From assembly GCF_000182925.2 (NCBI RefSeq), contig NC_026506.1:2604001-2668000 (forward strand): 64,000 bases of DNA, given 5' to 3'. Position numbers and translations under genes: made by a program. Of the stretch, positions 55,401 through 64,000 are shown piece by piece. Position 1 is the stretch's first letter; each line of letters opens with the position of its first letter. The notes under the pieces are model-generated. The model was given only the letters and a program-made list of their open reading frames with translations, was not told the origin of the DNA and did not search any database. The stretch is from Neurospora crassa OR74A. Taxonomy: Eukaryota > Ascomycota > Sordariomycetes > Sordariales > Sordariaceae.

Positions 55401-57253
55401 TCACTCAGCAGGGGCGTTTGTACTGATTCCCGTAGTCGCAGCTGTCCCCGGCGTCCCGGTGGTCCTGGTAGAATGCGAAGACCCTGGCCGAGGACTATCC
55501 GGTATATTAACCGCTGACGGCGACGGAGATGCTCCCGACTTTTTTAACTTGCTCCCCTTAGTATTGAACAAGGTCTTGACCCTCTTCAACCTGCTCATCA
55601 TAGCCTGATCCTTCTTCTTCCTTGCCTCCTCCGACTCATCATCATCCTCCTCCTCAAACCCCTCTTCTTCTTGCCCACCTCCTTCTTGACCACCAACTTG
55701 AAGACCACCCGGCGCACTATTTGGTTGTTGCCCCGTTACTCCCCTGCCGTCCGGCGTTGTCGGAACTCCCAAAAATCCACTCGTGCTTCCCGTCGCCCGA
55801 TGTGGTGTTCCTTTCTTCCCTCCTAGCCCAAACCCAAACCCAGAAGAAGAGGACTTACTCCTCCCGTGCATCAAATCCCTTGCCTTTTCTCTCAGCCGGC
55901 TCTCGTTCTTCAACCCTTCCACTAGAACCTCCCAGGCGGCTTTGTTCGTCTCGCCCCTGGCCAAGGGCTTGGCACCCGGGTTCCGCTGCGCTTGCGGGTT
56001 CTTCCACGGACAGAAGAAGCGGTGCTCGCGTAAAGGGTCGAGGTGGTCCATTGGCGCGGGGACCAGGATCGTGTTGGTCTCGGGGTCAACTTGTTTGGAC
56101 TTGAACATCCAGAGACCCAGACGGCGGAGGCAGGTATGACAGGAGGCCGAGTTGGGGACGGCGGTGCCGAGGCGAGGGTTGGTGAGGCCTTGCCAGCCGA
56201 GGAGGGCGAGGGCTAAGGCGGTGCGATTGACTGCTTGTGGTTGTTGTGAGGTGGATGGGTTCGGACTAGCGGGTTGTGAGGCTACAGAAGAATCGACGGT
56301 GCTGGATGCAGGAGGCTCGGCGAAGAAGTTGGATGGCAGGTACGAGAGGATGATGTCGATATCGAGACCTTTTGGAAGGCGGAGGTTGAACTCATAAGGC
56401 AGAAAGTCCTTGCGCTGGCAAAGCTCGTCGTATCGCTGGCGTAGGGTTTCGAGGGCTAACTTGGGGTTAGGCAGAGGCAATCGTAGAAGTGAATCTGGTT
56501 GAGGAAACCGTTAGCAGAGTGTCAGGGCTCGCCTGAAGGCAGATACTCACCGTCGCACCCCTTCTTCCTCCACAAGCAATCCTCCCGGTGCGATGTGATG
56601 ATCAGCTCGACGTATTGATCCACCACCGACTCAGCAATATCTGCGGCGATCAGCACCGGAATCTCCTTCCCATCCACCTCCTTGCGATTCAGCTTGACAG
56701 CCAGTTCGTTGTTGCAAAGCGTGCACTTAACACGCTCCTTGCCCTGGCACACCCAGCCGCGCTTCGCCCATTCGATCTCGTTGACCCTATCGGGTTTGGG
56801 TGTCCAGTCCGTCAGCTCTTGGAAAGTTGCCAATCGTCGCACGAGCTGGTTGCGGTCGCCCGGGCAGTATTTGGGTGGTTGCAATTTCGTAACTGGGCTA
56901 TCCCCCTTCGCGTTGCTGCTGCCGCCGCCGGCCCCGGGCGCGGGGCTGCTCCCTGGACCGCCGTGGGAGTTCCATTTTCGCAGGGTGACGTTGGAGATGG
57001 TGGTTTGCCCTTTCGTCGGGGTCGTTAACGTGATTGCGCTCGGTGTGGAGGGCAGCCCGCCGACACGGCGCTTCTTACTGAGATAGTCGAGGCTATCGTT
57101 GGCCATGTTTGTAAACCTCGAGCTTGAGGAAGAGGCAGGTGTCGAGCTCAGCGAGTCATTGTCGCGCGTCGAGGAGGGGGAGTCTGGGTTGGTTGGCCGG
57201 TTCCCTATGCCCTGGAGCAGGGAGTTGAACTTGCGCTTCACGGTGGCGTTCAT
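55401..57253 (-). CDS. C3HC zinc-finger protein (Rsm1/NIPA-like)
   Basis: Predicted 598-residue nuclear protein from two exons, 57253-56551 and 56494-55401 (56-nt intron, GTGAGT...ACCAG, splitting a Gly/Asp codon after its first base). The C3HC domain lies at about residues 130-240: KYCPGDRNQLVRRLATF, WAKRGWVCQGKERVKCTLC and SHREDCLWRKKGCDDSLLRL, the last joined only after splicing, which supports the intron. Members include Schizosaccharomyces Rsm1, linked to mRNA export, and human NIPA, an F-box-like cell-cycle factor. The N-terminus is Ser/Thr-rich with a basic KKRRVGG segment. The second half is acidic and low in complexity (EEEGFEEEDDDESEE) and then basic. The frame extends upstream to an ATG at 57439, but MNATVKRKF at 57253 is a better start. 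Role in RNA export is inferred. Confidence 0.87.
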
Positions 57254-57950
57254 GGTGTCTGACTCTCTCGATCGTGAGGGTATCGGTAGACGGTTGGACG
57301 TTTCGGGAGGGTGATGAAGCAAAGGCGCCGTCAGCGACCGCGTCGCTTTTGCCGTGCTTTCGAAATGATGATGATCGTAGCAAGTTGAGTGGCCGAGCTC
57401 GCGTAAATGGTCGTTTGGTGGTTTTTTATAAGAGTTCAATCAACGCTCGGACAATTCCGGTTCGTCTGTTGTTTACTGGCTTCCGATCAATGGCCGTGAA
57501 GGAGGGTAGCACCGATGGCGGTTGTTGGGAGCTTCACAGCCAATGGGTCGTGTTGAAGCAAGCAATGGTTGTGGTGGGCTTCAAGTGGAAGTCAAGAAGC
57601 AAAAGGACCAAAAGAGAGAAGATGCTCGACGGGAGTTGAGGTTCGGTTCCTGGGCCCAATGGACATGGACAGGGGAGACACGAGCGGCTTCAGTGGGTCT
57701 GTAGCCGGAGCTACCCTCCCAACCCTGGTTTGATTGTTGGCCTACCCTGCCTGCCTACCCTGCTTAGCGCCCCACAGGCCATCTCTAGACTAGTGTCCGG
57801 TGAATCGTCTCCAAGCACCGAAACCGAGGAACGTCATGCGTTTATCACCGCGACAAACAAACAACTAACAAAACATATGCATATTACGTACTCGCTGTTC
57901 ATATTGGACCTATCTCCTACTTAAACATGTTCATTCCCATTCGCCTCTCT
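57254..57950. promoter_or_regulatory. C3HC gene promoter and ATPase 3' flank
   Basis: Both flanking genes are on the minus strand, so this interval holds the 3' UTR of the copper ATPase gene and the promoter of the C3HC gene. The C3HC frame remains open to 57439. No other gene is seen. Confidence 0.5.
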
Positions 57951-60900
57951 CTATTCTTGTCCAATCTTCCTCGCCCGGAATCCAGCCCCAGGCACTCTGC
58001 TCCGTAAAGCCAATGAGCTCAACACTACGCTAATACTGCTCAACGCCATGGCTAGACTAGCCCACGCCGGATTCAATGTGACATGGTGCCCATGGCTGAC
58101 AATGGGATAGAAGGCGCCTGCCGCCACAGGAACCCCGATGCAGTTGTATATCACCGCCCACCCAAAGTTGAACTTGATCCTCTGGAAGACCGCGGACGAG
58201 AGATCGAGGAGCGTCACCACCCCGCGCAGGTCGCTGTTGATGAGCACAAAGTCCGCGCTGCTAATGGCAATGTCTGCTCCGGATCCGATGGCAATGCCGA
58301 TATCAGCTGTTGCCAGCGCTGGACTGTCATTGATACCATCGCCAACCATGGCCACCAACGCACGGCGGGTACTGGATTCGCTGCCCTTGCCGACGCGCGC
58401 CTTTTCTGTTCCTTGCAAATACCCAATCTTATCGGCCTTTCCGGTAGGAAGCACTCCGGCGATGACCTGGTCAGCGGGAATGCCGAGTTGGTGTGCGACC
58501 GCGGCTGCCGTAACGGGGTTATCACCGGACAGCATCCACACGCGCGTGCCCCGGGACTGGAGCGCGTCGACAATGAGTGGTGCTTCGGGGCGAATGGGAT
58601 CGGAAATTGCTAGGGTAACAGCAAGGAGCCATCTGTTGGGATCATTGCTCTGGTGTCGCCGTATGGCAACCAAAGCAACGGACTTGGCTTCTCTTTTCCA
58701 CTTCTGCAGCGTCTGGACAGTCTCATTCGACACGGTAACGCAAAAGTCCTCCATCAGGGATTCGTTACCGACAATGAGATCAAAGTCATTTTGTGAGTCC
58801 ACACCTATACACCTGGCCTTCATCCCCTTGCCAGCAATCTCCTGCAAGTCCTCGACTTGGGCCTTGGCGGACGTCTTTGCCGCACAGAAAGCGACAATGG
58901 CTTTCGCTATCGGATGACTACTGTTCTCTTCGACCGCCTTCAGTGCCGCAAATACGGTACCAGCTTCACCATCTGCTGCTGCATCATGGAAAACTTCGGA
59001 TTCCGTGATCTTAGGCTCTCCTCCCATCGTCAAAGTGCCCGTCTTGTCGAAAACGACGCAGTCAACCCTACTGGCCTTCTCAAACGCTTCACCACCTCCC
59101 TTGGCCAAGATTCCATGTTTTGCCGCGATTCCACCACCAACAAAGATGGCCGTTGGGGCAGCTAGCGCCAGGCCGCAGGGACAAGCCACCACAAAGACGG
59201 AAATGGCGAACTGCAACGCAAAGACAACCCAACCGCCCTTGGTGTCTCCAAGCAAGTCGTTTGACACATGACCACTATATCCAACAGCAAGCCAGATGAT
59301 CCAAGTGGCAACCGCAATGGCAGTGACCACGGGAACGAAATAGGCCGTCAAGATATCCGCCACTTGCTCAATGGGAGCCCGCTTGGTTTGGCCTTCGCGG
59401 ACCGCCTTGACGACCTCGTCCAGCATCGACTTGCCAGCAACGCCAGTGACGCGGACCAAGAGCGGTGCGTCCTTGTTGACGGTGCCCGTATACACCTCAT
59501 CGCCGACGATCTTCTTGACCGGCCTGGACTCGCCAGTCAGACTCGACTCGTCCAAACTGCCTTCGCCGCGAACAACTATGCCGTCTGCCGGTGGGGAAGC
59601 GCCATGAGGGATGCGCACGACGTCGCCGTAGTCCAACGAGTCCGCCTGTACTACTTCATCCCGCTCTTTCGCAGTACCGTATCCTTCCACCAGAATGGCC
59701 GTCGTCGGGCGCAGCTTCCCCAGCATCTCCACCGCGTCTCCCGTGCGCGACTTGCTGTACGACTCAAGCAATCGGCCTAAGAGCAAGAAGAAAGTGAGAA
59801 ACACGACCGAGTCAAAGTAAAAGTTGGCATTATCAACCATGTGCACTTTCTGCGCTCCCGCCGCAATCATCTGGCAAACAGACGAGACATAGGCAATGGT
59901 TGTGCCCAGGGACATAAGCGTGTTCATGCTGCCGAAGCGGTAGAAGCGCTGGAGCAGAGGGACGCGACTGGATCGTCGCCACAGCGTCCTGATCTCCTTG
60001 TAGGCGCGCTTATGGAAGATGTCGGCGGCAAAAAAGTAGACGGGTGTGGCCAGGATGAATAGGGCGATCTGCCCGCGCGAGATGCCGGACGTCCATGGTT
60101 TCATCAGGAACTCGCGAGACTTGTTGCCGGAGGAGGCCTTTATCAGGTTCATGTAGACGATGCCGATGATGAAGGTTGGGATAGCGACGACTAAAGAAAA
60201 GAGGACACGCCAGAGGATTTGCATTTGGTGATGGCGCTGGATGGCCTTGGACTGTTCCTCGAGGGAAGGAGGGTGGTAGATGGATGCTTTGAAAGCCGGG
60301 TCACTCGCCTCAATCGCTTTGAGGATGTGCCGGATGGTGAACTCGGGAGCGTCAGGGACATACACTATCTTGACGATCGGTCTCTTATGACTTGGTTGGC
60401 TGATCACGTCCAGCTGCCTACGGAAGCCTGCCAGACTGGCCGAGACTCGTGAGGGGCAGTGTTCGCAGTACATGCCCTGGATGCGAATCTCGACTTCTCT
60501 TCTTTGCTGCTGTTCCTCCTCCGGGTTCGGCCCCCCTTCATGGATGGCGACGTTGACCAAGGTCTCCTCGTTGAGCGTCGCTTCGAACCCGAGATCCTCA
60601 ATCTCTCCCACCAGCTTGTTGGCGTTTTCTCTCCCCGCAAACTCGACAGTCGCGCTGTTGGTGAGAAGGTTGACCGTGATGTCTTGGATCCAGTCCCGCT
60701 TCTTCATCTCGTTGGTGATGGAGTTGGCACAGGACGCACATGTCATCCCGCCAATGGACACGGTCGCCCGCCATGCATCTGATAAAATTTCGCCGCCGGC
60801 TTTTGGCTTGGGTGGTGGCTTTGACGGGTCGGCGAGGGCAATGACCTTGTCGAGTTTCACATCATAGCCTAGGTCCTCGATGGCCTCGACCAGCTCGGTC

Positions 60901-61871
60901 GCCCTGCTTTCGTCATGAATGTCGATGGCAGCGCTGTTGTTGATCAGGTTGACGGAGACGTGGGCGATCCAGTCTTTCTTGTTCAGTTCGTTGGTAATGG
61001 TGTTGACGCAGGCTGCGCAGGTCATGCCGCCGATGGCTACTGTCACTCTGTACAATGGTGGTGGTTGAGAGGATGGGACTTTTCCTCCAAGATCCACCAC
61101 GGTGTCGGTTGAGAAAGACTGGTTTGTTGAGGTTGATGCCATGTTCTTTGGCGGATTCGTCAACAAATCTGGAGGTGCGTGAATACCCCTGACTCCTGAT
61201 ACCGGAGATTCCTTTTCCTTTTCACTTGTCTTTTCTGGTACATGGTGACCTGTCGTTGCTTTCGATGTACGACACTGCTCGCAGTTCTGGAAGTGTGTTT
61301 CGGCCCGCTTCTGAGACCCAAAGGGGCTATTGGTACGTCGTGAAGCGGTGGTGACCCATCGCGAGAAGGTGCAGAATTCGCCTTCAGCTTGGATGCCGAG
61401 ATCTCGAACCGGGAAGCCGCCGTTGTCGTCGTTGTCATTGTCATGGTCACCAACAGTAGCCGTCGTTGTTACACCGCTGACCTCGAAGCCGCTGTCTTCC
61501 AAGGCGCGTTGCATGTCTCTGATGAGGGATGATGCGGATGCGGCTGAGTTGTTGTTGTTGTCTGAAGAGCCTGAATCATGTTCCACGGTGACGACCGAAG
61601 TGACTACGTTGGGCGAAACCCATCGGATATGTGAGCCGGTTGATGGCTCGCCAAGGAGAACGTCTTTGATAGCCGAGACACACGAGGGGCAGTGAAGATT
61701 GGAAATGAGAAACGACGTCGTGATGGTTTTGGCGGGTATATCGGATGTCTCAGTTCCAGTCGCGCTGCTCGATTGCTGCTGCTGCTGTTGCCGGCGCCGC
61801 GGCGTTGGCATGTCGTTGGTGGGTATCATGCCTGCTGATGTACGAATGTTTGGTAATAAATTGAAAATCAA
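57951..61871 (-). CDS. Copper P1B-type ATPase, four metal-binding domains
   Basis: Predicted 1306-residue single-exon membrane pump; a start at Met15 (61829) is also possible. It has four N-terminal HMA-like metal sites: LHCPSC (about residue 61), GMTCAAC (about 282), GMTCASC (about 375) and GMYCEHC (about 466). A 200-residue hydrophilic insert with extra cysteines (HFQNCEQC) separates the first from the second. The catalytic part has eight membrane spans, with the ion-pathway motif ACPCGLALAAP (about 895), the phosphorylated Asp in DKTGTLT (about 940), the HP motif (HPIAKAI, about 985) and GDGINDSPAL (about 1174). These mark a Cu+ exporter like yeast Ccc2 or fungal detoxifying pumps. The divergent fourth site and long insert suggest the detoxifying type, but either Golgi copper loading or export is possible. 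Confidence 0.93.
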   Translation of the reverse strand: MIFNLLPNIRTSAGMIPTNDMPTPRRRQQQQQQSSSATGTETSDIPAKTITTSFLISNLHCPSCVSAIKDVLLGEPSTGSHIRWVSPNVVTSVVTVEHDSGSSDNNNNSAASASSLIRDMQRALEDSGFEVSGVTTTATVGDHDNDNDDNGGFPVRDLGIQAEGEFCTFSRWVTTASRRTNSPFGSQKRAETHFQNCEQCRTSKATTGHHVPEKTSEKEKESPVSGVRGIHAPPDLLTNPPKNMASTSTNQSFSTDTVVDLGGKVPSSQPPPLYRVTVAIGGMTCAACVNTITNELNKKDWIAHVSVNLINNSAAIDIHDESRATELVEAIEDLGYDVKLDKVIALADPSKPPPKPKAGGEILSDAWRATVSIGGMTCASCANSITNEMKKRDWIQDITVNLLTNSATVEFAGRENANKLVGEIEDLGFEATLNEETLVNVAIHEGGPNPEEEQQQRREVEIRIQGMYCEHCPSRVSASLAGFRRQLDVISQPSHKRPIVKIVYVPDAPEFTIRHILKAIEASDPAFKASIYHPPSLEEQSKAIQRHHQMQILWRVLFSLVVAIPTFIIGIVYMNLIKASSGNKSREFLMKPWTSGISRGQIALFILATPVYFFAADIFHKRAYKEIRTLWRRSSRVPLLQRFYRFGSMNTLMSLGTTIAYVSSVCQMIAAGAQKVHMVDNANFYFDSVVFLTFFLLLGRLLESYSKSRTGDAVEMLGKLRPTTAILVEGYGTAKERDEVVQADSLDYGDVVRIPHGASPPADGIVVRGEGSLDESSLTGESRPVKKIVGDEVYTGTVNKDAPLLVRVTGVAGKSMLDEVVKAVREGQTKRAPIEQVADILTAYFVPVVTAIAVATWIIWLAVGYSGHVSNDLLGDTKGGWVVFALQFAISVFVVACPCGLALAAPTAIFVGGGIAAKHGILAKGGGEAFEKASRVDCVVFDKTGTLTMGGEPKITESEVFHDAAADGEAGTVFAALKAVEENSSHPIAKAIVAFCAAKTSAKAQVEDLQEIAGKGMKARCIGVDSQNDFDLIVGNESLMEDFCVTVSNETVQTLQKWKREAKSVALVAIRRHQSNDPNRWLLAVTLAISDPIRPEAPLIVDALQSRGTRVWMLSGDNPVTAAAVAHQLGIPADQVIAGVLPTGKADKIGYLQGTEKARVGKGSESSTRRALVAMVGDGINDSPALATADIGIAIGSGADIAISSADFVLINSDLRGVVTLLDLSSAVFQRIKFNFGWAVIYNCIGVPVAAGAFYPIVSHGHHVTLNPAWASLAMALSSISVVLSSLALRSRVPGAGFRARKIGQE

Positions 61872-63848
61872 TTGTTGATGATTGTTCTTTTCCCTTGCCC
61901 GTACAATTCCCGTTGATGGTATGTGGTGGACGACGAGTCGGAGTGTGAATGAGTAAAACTGTTAATGCGAGGACGTGATGTTCTGTCCCTGTTGCGAGGT
62001 TGTGCGTCTGCGTGTGTATATTAGTCCGTGTCCCGATTAGGAAACTCGGACTTGGGGATGGCGAGGTGCTTGTACCTTTCAAATAGCCTGAGTCGCTCTG
62101 GGCGAGATGATTGAAGGCTGGAGAAGAGGGTTTGACAGAAGGGTAAAAGTGTCTGATTGATGTTTGACGATTTGTGTTTTTTTTTGTCGGTTCAGACTTG
62201 GCTGTTTGTAGTTTGCTGTGGTGTTTAAATGTGTCAAACGAAGAGTGTTGTTGTTGTTGTTGTTGTTATCGTTGTTGATGATGAAGAGAATGGAGCGTAT
62301 GAAGGTGGGTTTGACAAGGACAGAAAAGGAAGTCGGTTGAAATGCGACTCGGAACTTGAAGTATTAAGTGATTTGAAAAGCCAGCGGACGGATGATTCAC
62401 AAGGAATGTCGTGGTTTCCATTTGTTTCTTCTTCATCTTTTCTCGATGAATGAAGCACTCACTTATACCCGGGCAAGTAGGTACCTACTTCAAAGTATCG
62501 CCTTCCCATGTGTCTTTACTTACTCAGCTGGTTACTTTTCACGCACAATTCACGCAACGCCAAGCCAGACATCACTTCGCTCGCTAAAACAACTCAATGC
62601 AACATGGGATGAAGTTGATGGATGGACACCGCTTATGTAGGAACAGGCATCGACTCTGCAACGACTTTCCGAATTGAGAGTAGGTTTGAGAACATCCATG
62701 TTGGATTTTCTGCAATGATGAAGGTACGTCTAGTAGATATGGGGAGCGCAGTGCAGTTGGTGATGTCGAAGCAAGGGCGATTGATGTTGGAAGGCCAGAA
62801 CAAAGAAGAAATAGCACTATCAGTTCTTGAATCTTGGTATTCACATCCGAACGTAAACCCGTGATGGCGCCCGACGACAATAATGGCAGACCACCACACG
62901 AGACTGAAGGTCCGACCGAGGCAATCACCGGCGGGACATGGCTGAATGCCTGTTTATGGACAAGCAGCGCGTATTATGTCGCCAACCTGAACATGCCCGT
63001 GTTGGCACTGCGTGGACTCTACTAGCTGGACAAAGTGGAAAGAATTGCAAGACAAAACAAGACCTGCCTTCTCCAATGCATGTCACAGTCAAACGGTTAC
63101 ACCTTTGATGGCTGTCAACGATAAGTACGATGGAATTGAGATCTTCCCGCAGTTTCACCGTTCCACAACCGCTGAGGCTTGTGTTCCGGGTCGCGGCAAC
63201 CGGTAGATCTGCATGGCACCGGATGATAGTGGAACCATTGCCCTCCGGATCGCGACTGTCTTGTTGTCGGACACGGCAGTAAAATGTTCGGTGTCAGGGA
63301 CTCCATAACACCGGAGGGCTCCCACGGAGGCGGGGGGCCGCCGGGGGGCAAAGACTGGAGGCGGCCAATGCCGACGGAAAACGGAGCTGGCGAAATTGCC
63401 ACTCGTCGAAAAACGACTGTATGACCTTGCACGTGATTTGACCGACAGCCGGCCGGCCCAGGTTCGCCTGGAACTCGGCGTGTGCGGCGTGTGGAGAGAC
63501 TAACCACAAACGGTTAGGTCGAATCACGCAATCGACATCAATCGCACGCAGTTCGGGCAGCGGCAACTTCAAACTTGTGAACTTTTTTTTGTTAGTCGCC
63601 GGATGAACGCCCTCTCCCCAGTCTCAGAGAGTTGATACCACCACCACAACGAGCAGGCATTGGATCCTTTTATTGTCGCCTTACACTAGTCCGTAGAGGA
63701 GGGGATACAACTGGGGAGATGTGATGGGTTGGGATGTCCCGGCGCTGCGGAAACGGAGGCAGTGTTTCTGATACTTACCTATTACCGGATCTTGGATGGC
63801 TCGATTGTTAGTGCCTCGAGGCGTCAAGTTCGCTTTGTAATAAAGCTG
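61872..63848. other. Intergenic, no gene seen
   Basis: Contains the copper ATPase promoter and leader. Only short, overlapping frames occur (for example 62622-62864 and 63115-63507). A TTG run lies at 62247-62268 and a palindromic GTAGGTACCTAC at 62478-62489. Confidence 0.5.
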
Positions 63849-64000
63849 CTATCTCTCTCTTCCTTCTTGAGTCACCTCCATTTTTTTTTCCTCTTTGAAA
63901 GATCGTCTCTCTCTTTCTCTCCCTCTGTGTCAACCCCATATCTGCGCTGAGGAAGCAGTTATTGTGTTTCTTTTGCTTCTTGCGTTGATACGTCGTTGCG
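63849..64000 (+). promoter_or_regulatory. CT-rich tract, likely promoter/leader
   Basis: A strongly pyrimidine-rich stretch on the plus strand (CTCTCTCTTCC..., then a T run and TCTCTCTCTTTCTCTCC). In filamentous fungi such CT blocks lie just upstream of transcription starts or in leaders of well-expressed genes. A plus-strand gene beginning just beyond 64000 is therefore likely. Confidence 0.4.

Overview
The window is euchromatic DNA of a filamentous ascomycete, almost certainly Neurospora crassa or a very close relative. Genes are split by short introns (about 55-220 nt) with GT-AG ends and CTAAC-type branch points, and intergenic DNA is rich in CT tracts and TACC/TAGG runs. Two predicted proteins agree with N. 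crassa enzymes I know: the 366-residue carboxy-muconate lactonizing enzyme and the 283-residue 30.4 kDa complex I subunit. No database search was possible. All exon coordinates come from reading splice signals, reading frame and protein similarity by eye.

Layout, left to right. 1-3975 holds no convincing gene. Then come the nuclear pore basket protein MLP1/TPR (minus, 3976-10436), a membrane protein with three cysteine-rich extracellular repeats (minus, 11291-13556), a small TIR transposon (14265-14538), a DOPA-dioxygenase-family protein (15371-16009, minus) and the peroxisomal co-receptor PEX20 (17070-18367, minus), which is divergent from SEC13 (19504-20648, plus). Next are an alpha/beta-hydrolase-like protein with a mitochondrial-type N-terminus (20943-22981, minus), divergent from a TOK two-pore K+ channel (23811-26159, plus), then a secreted sorbosone-dehydrogenase-like protein (27100-28847, plus), the nuclear fusion protein KAR5 (29326-30995, minus), mitochondrial ribosomal protein L6 (32081-33157, plus), the MET22/HAL2 bisphosphate nucleotidase (minus, ending 33309) and a second cysteine-rich membrane protein (35555-36575, plus).

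From 37 kb: a tRNA-His with an intron (37413-37502), then a divergent aromatic-catabolism pair, carboxy-muconate lactonizing enzyme (37869-39111, minus) and an intradiol ring-cleavage dioxygenase (40921-41895, plus). A nested pair of the same small transposon lies at 42252-42799. NOT4, the RING/RRM ubiquitin ligase of the CCR4-NOT complex, starts at 51197 on the minus strand; its frame closes at 48408, but a further long ORF (44945-47699) looks like its C-terminal half across an intron of about 0.7 kb. The complex I subunit (52316-53287), tRNA-Pro (54168-54239), a C3HC zinc-finger protein (55401-57253, minus) and a four-metal-binding-domain copper P-type ATPase (57951-61871, minus) follow. The last 2.1 kb has no gene but ends in a CT-rich tract that looks like a promoter or leader for a gene beyond the window.

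Most of the content is housekeeping: nuclear pore, vesicle coat, peroxisome, mitochondrion, mRNA decay and metal and ion transport. The points that stand out are the nested TA-target miniature transposons, the MLP1 GC-AG intron, the ATG-only first coding exon of SEC13, the split NOT4 locus, the three-repeat cysteine receptor-like protein with ELxG tail repeats, and the two-gene aromatic catabolic cluster. I found no clear new multi-gene system.
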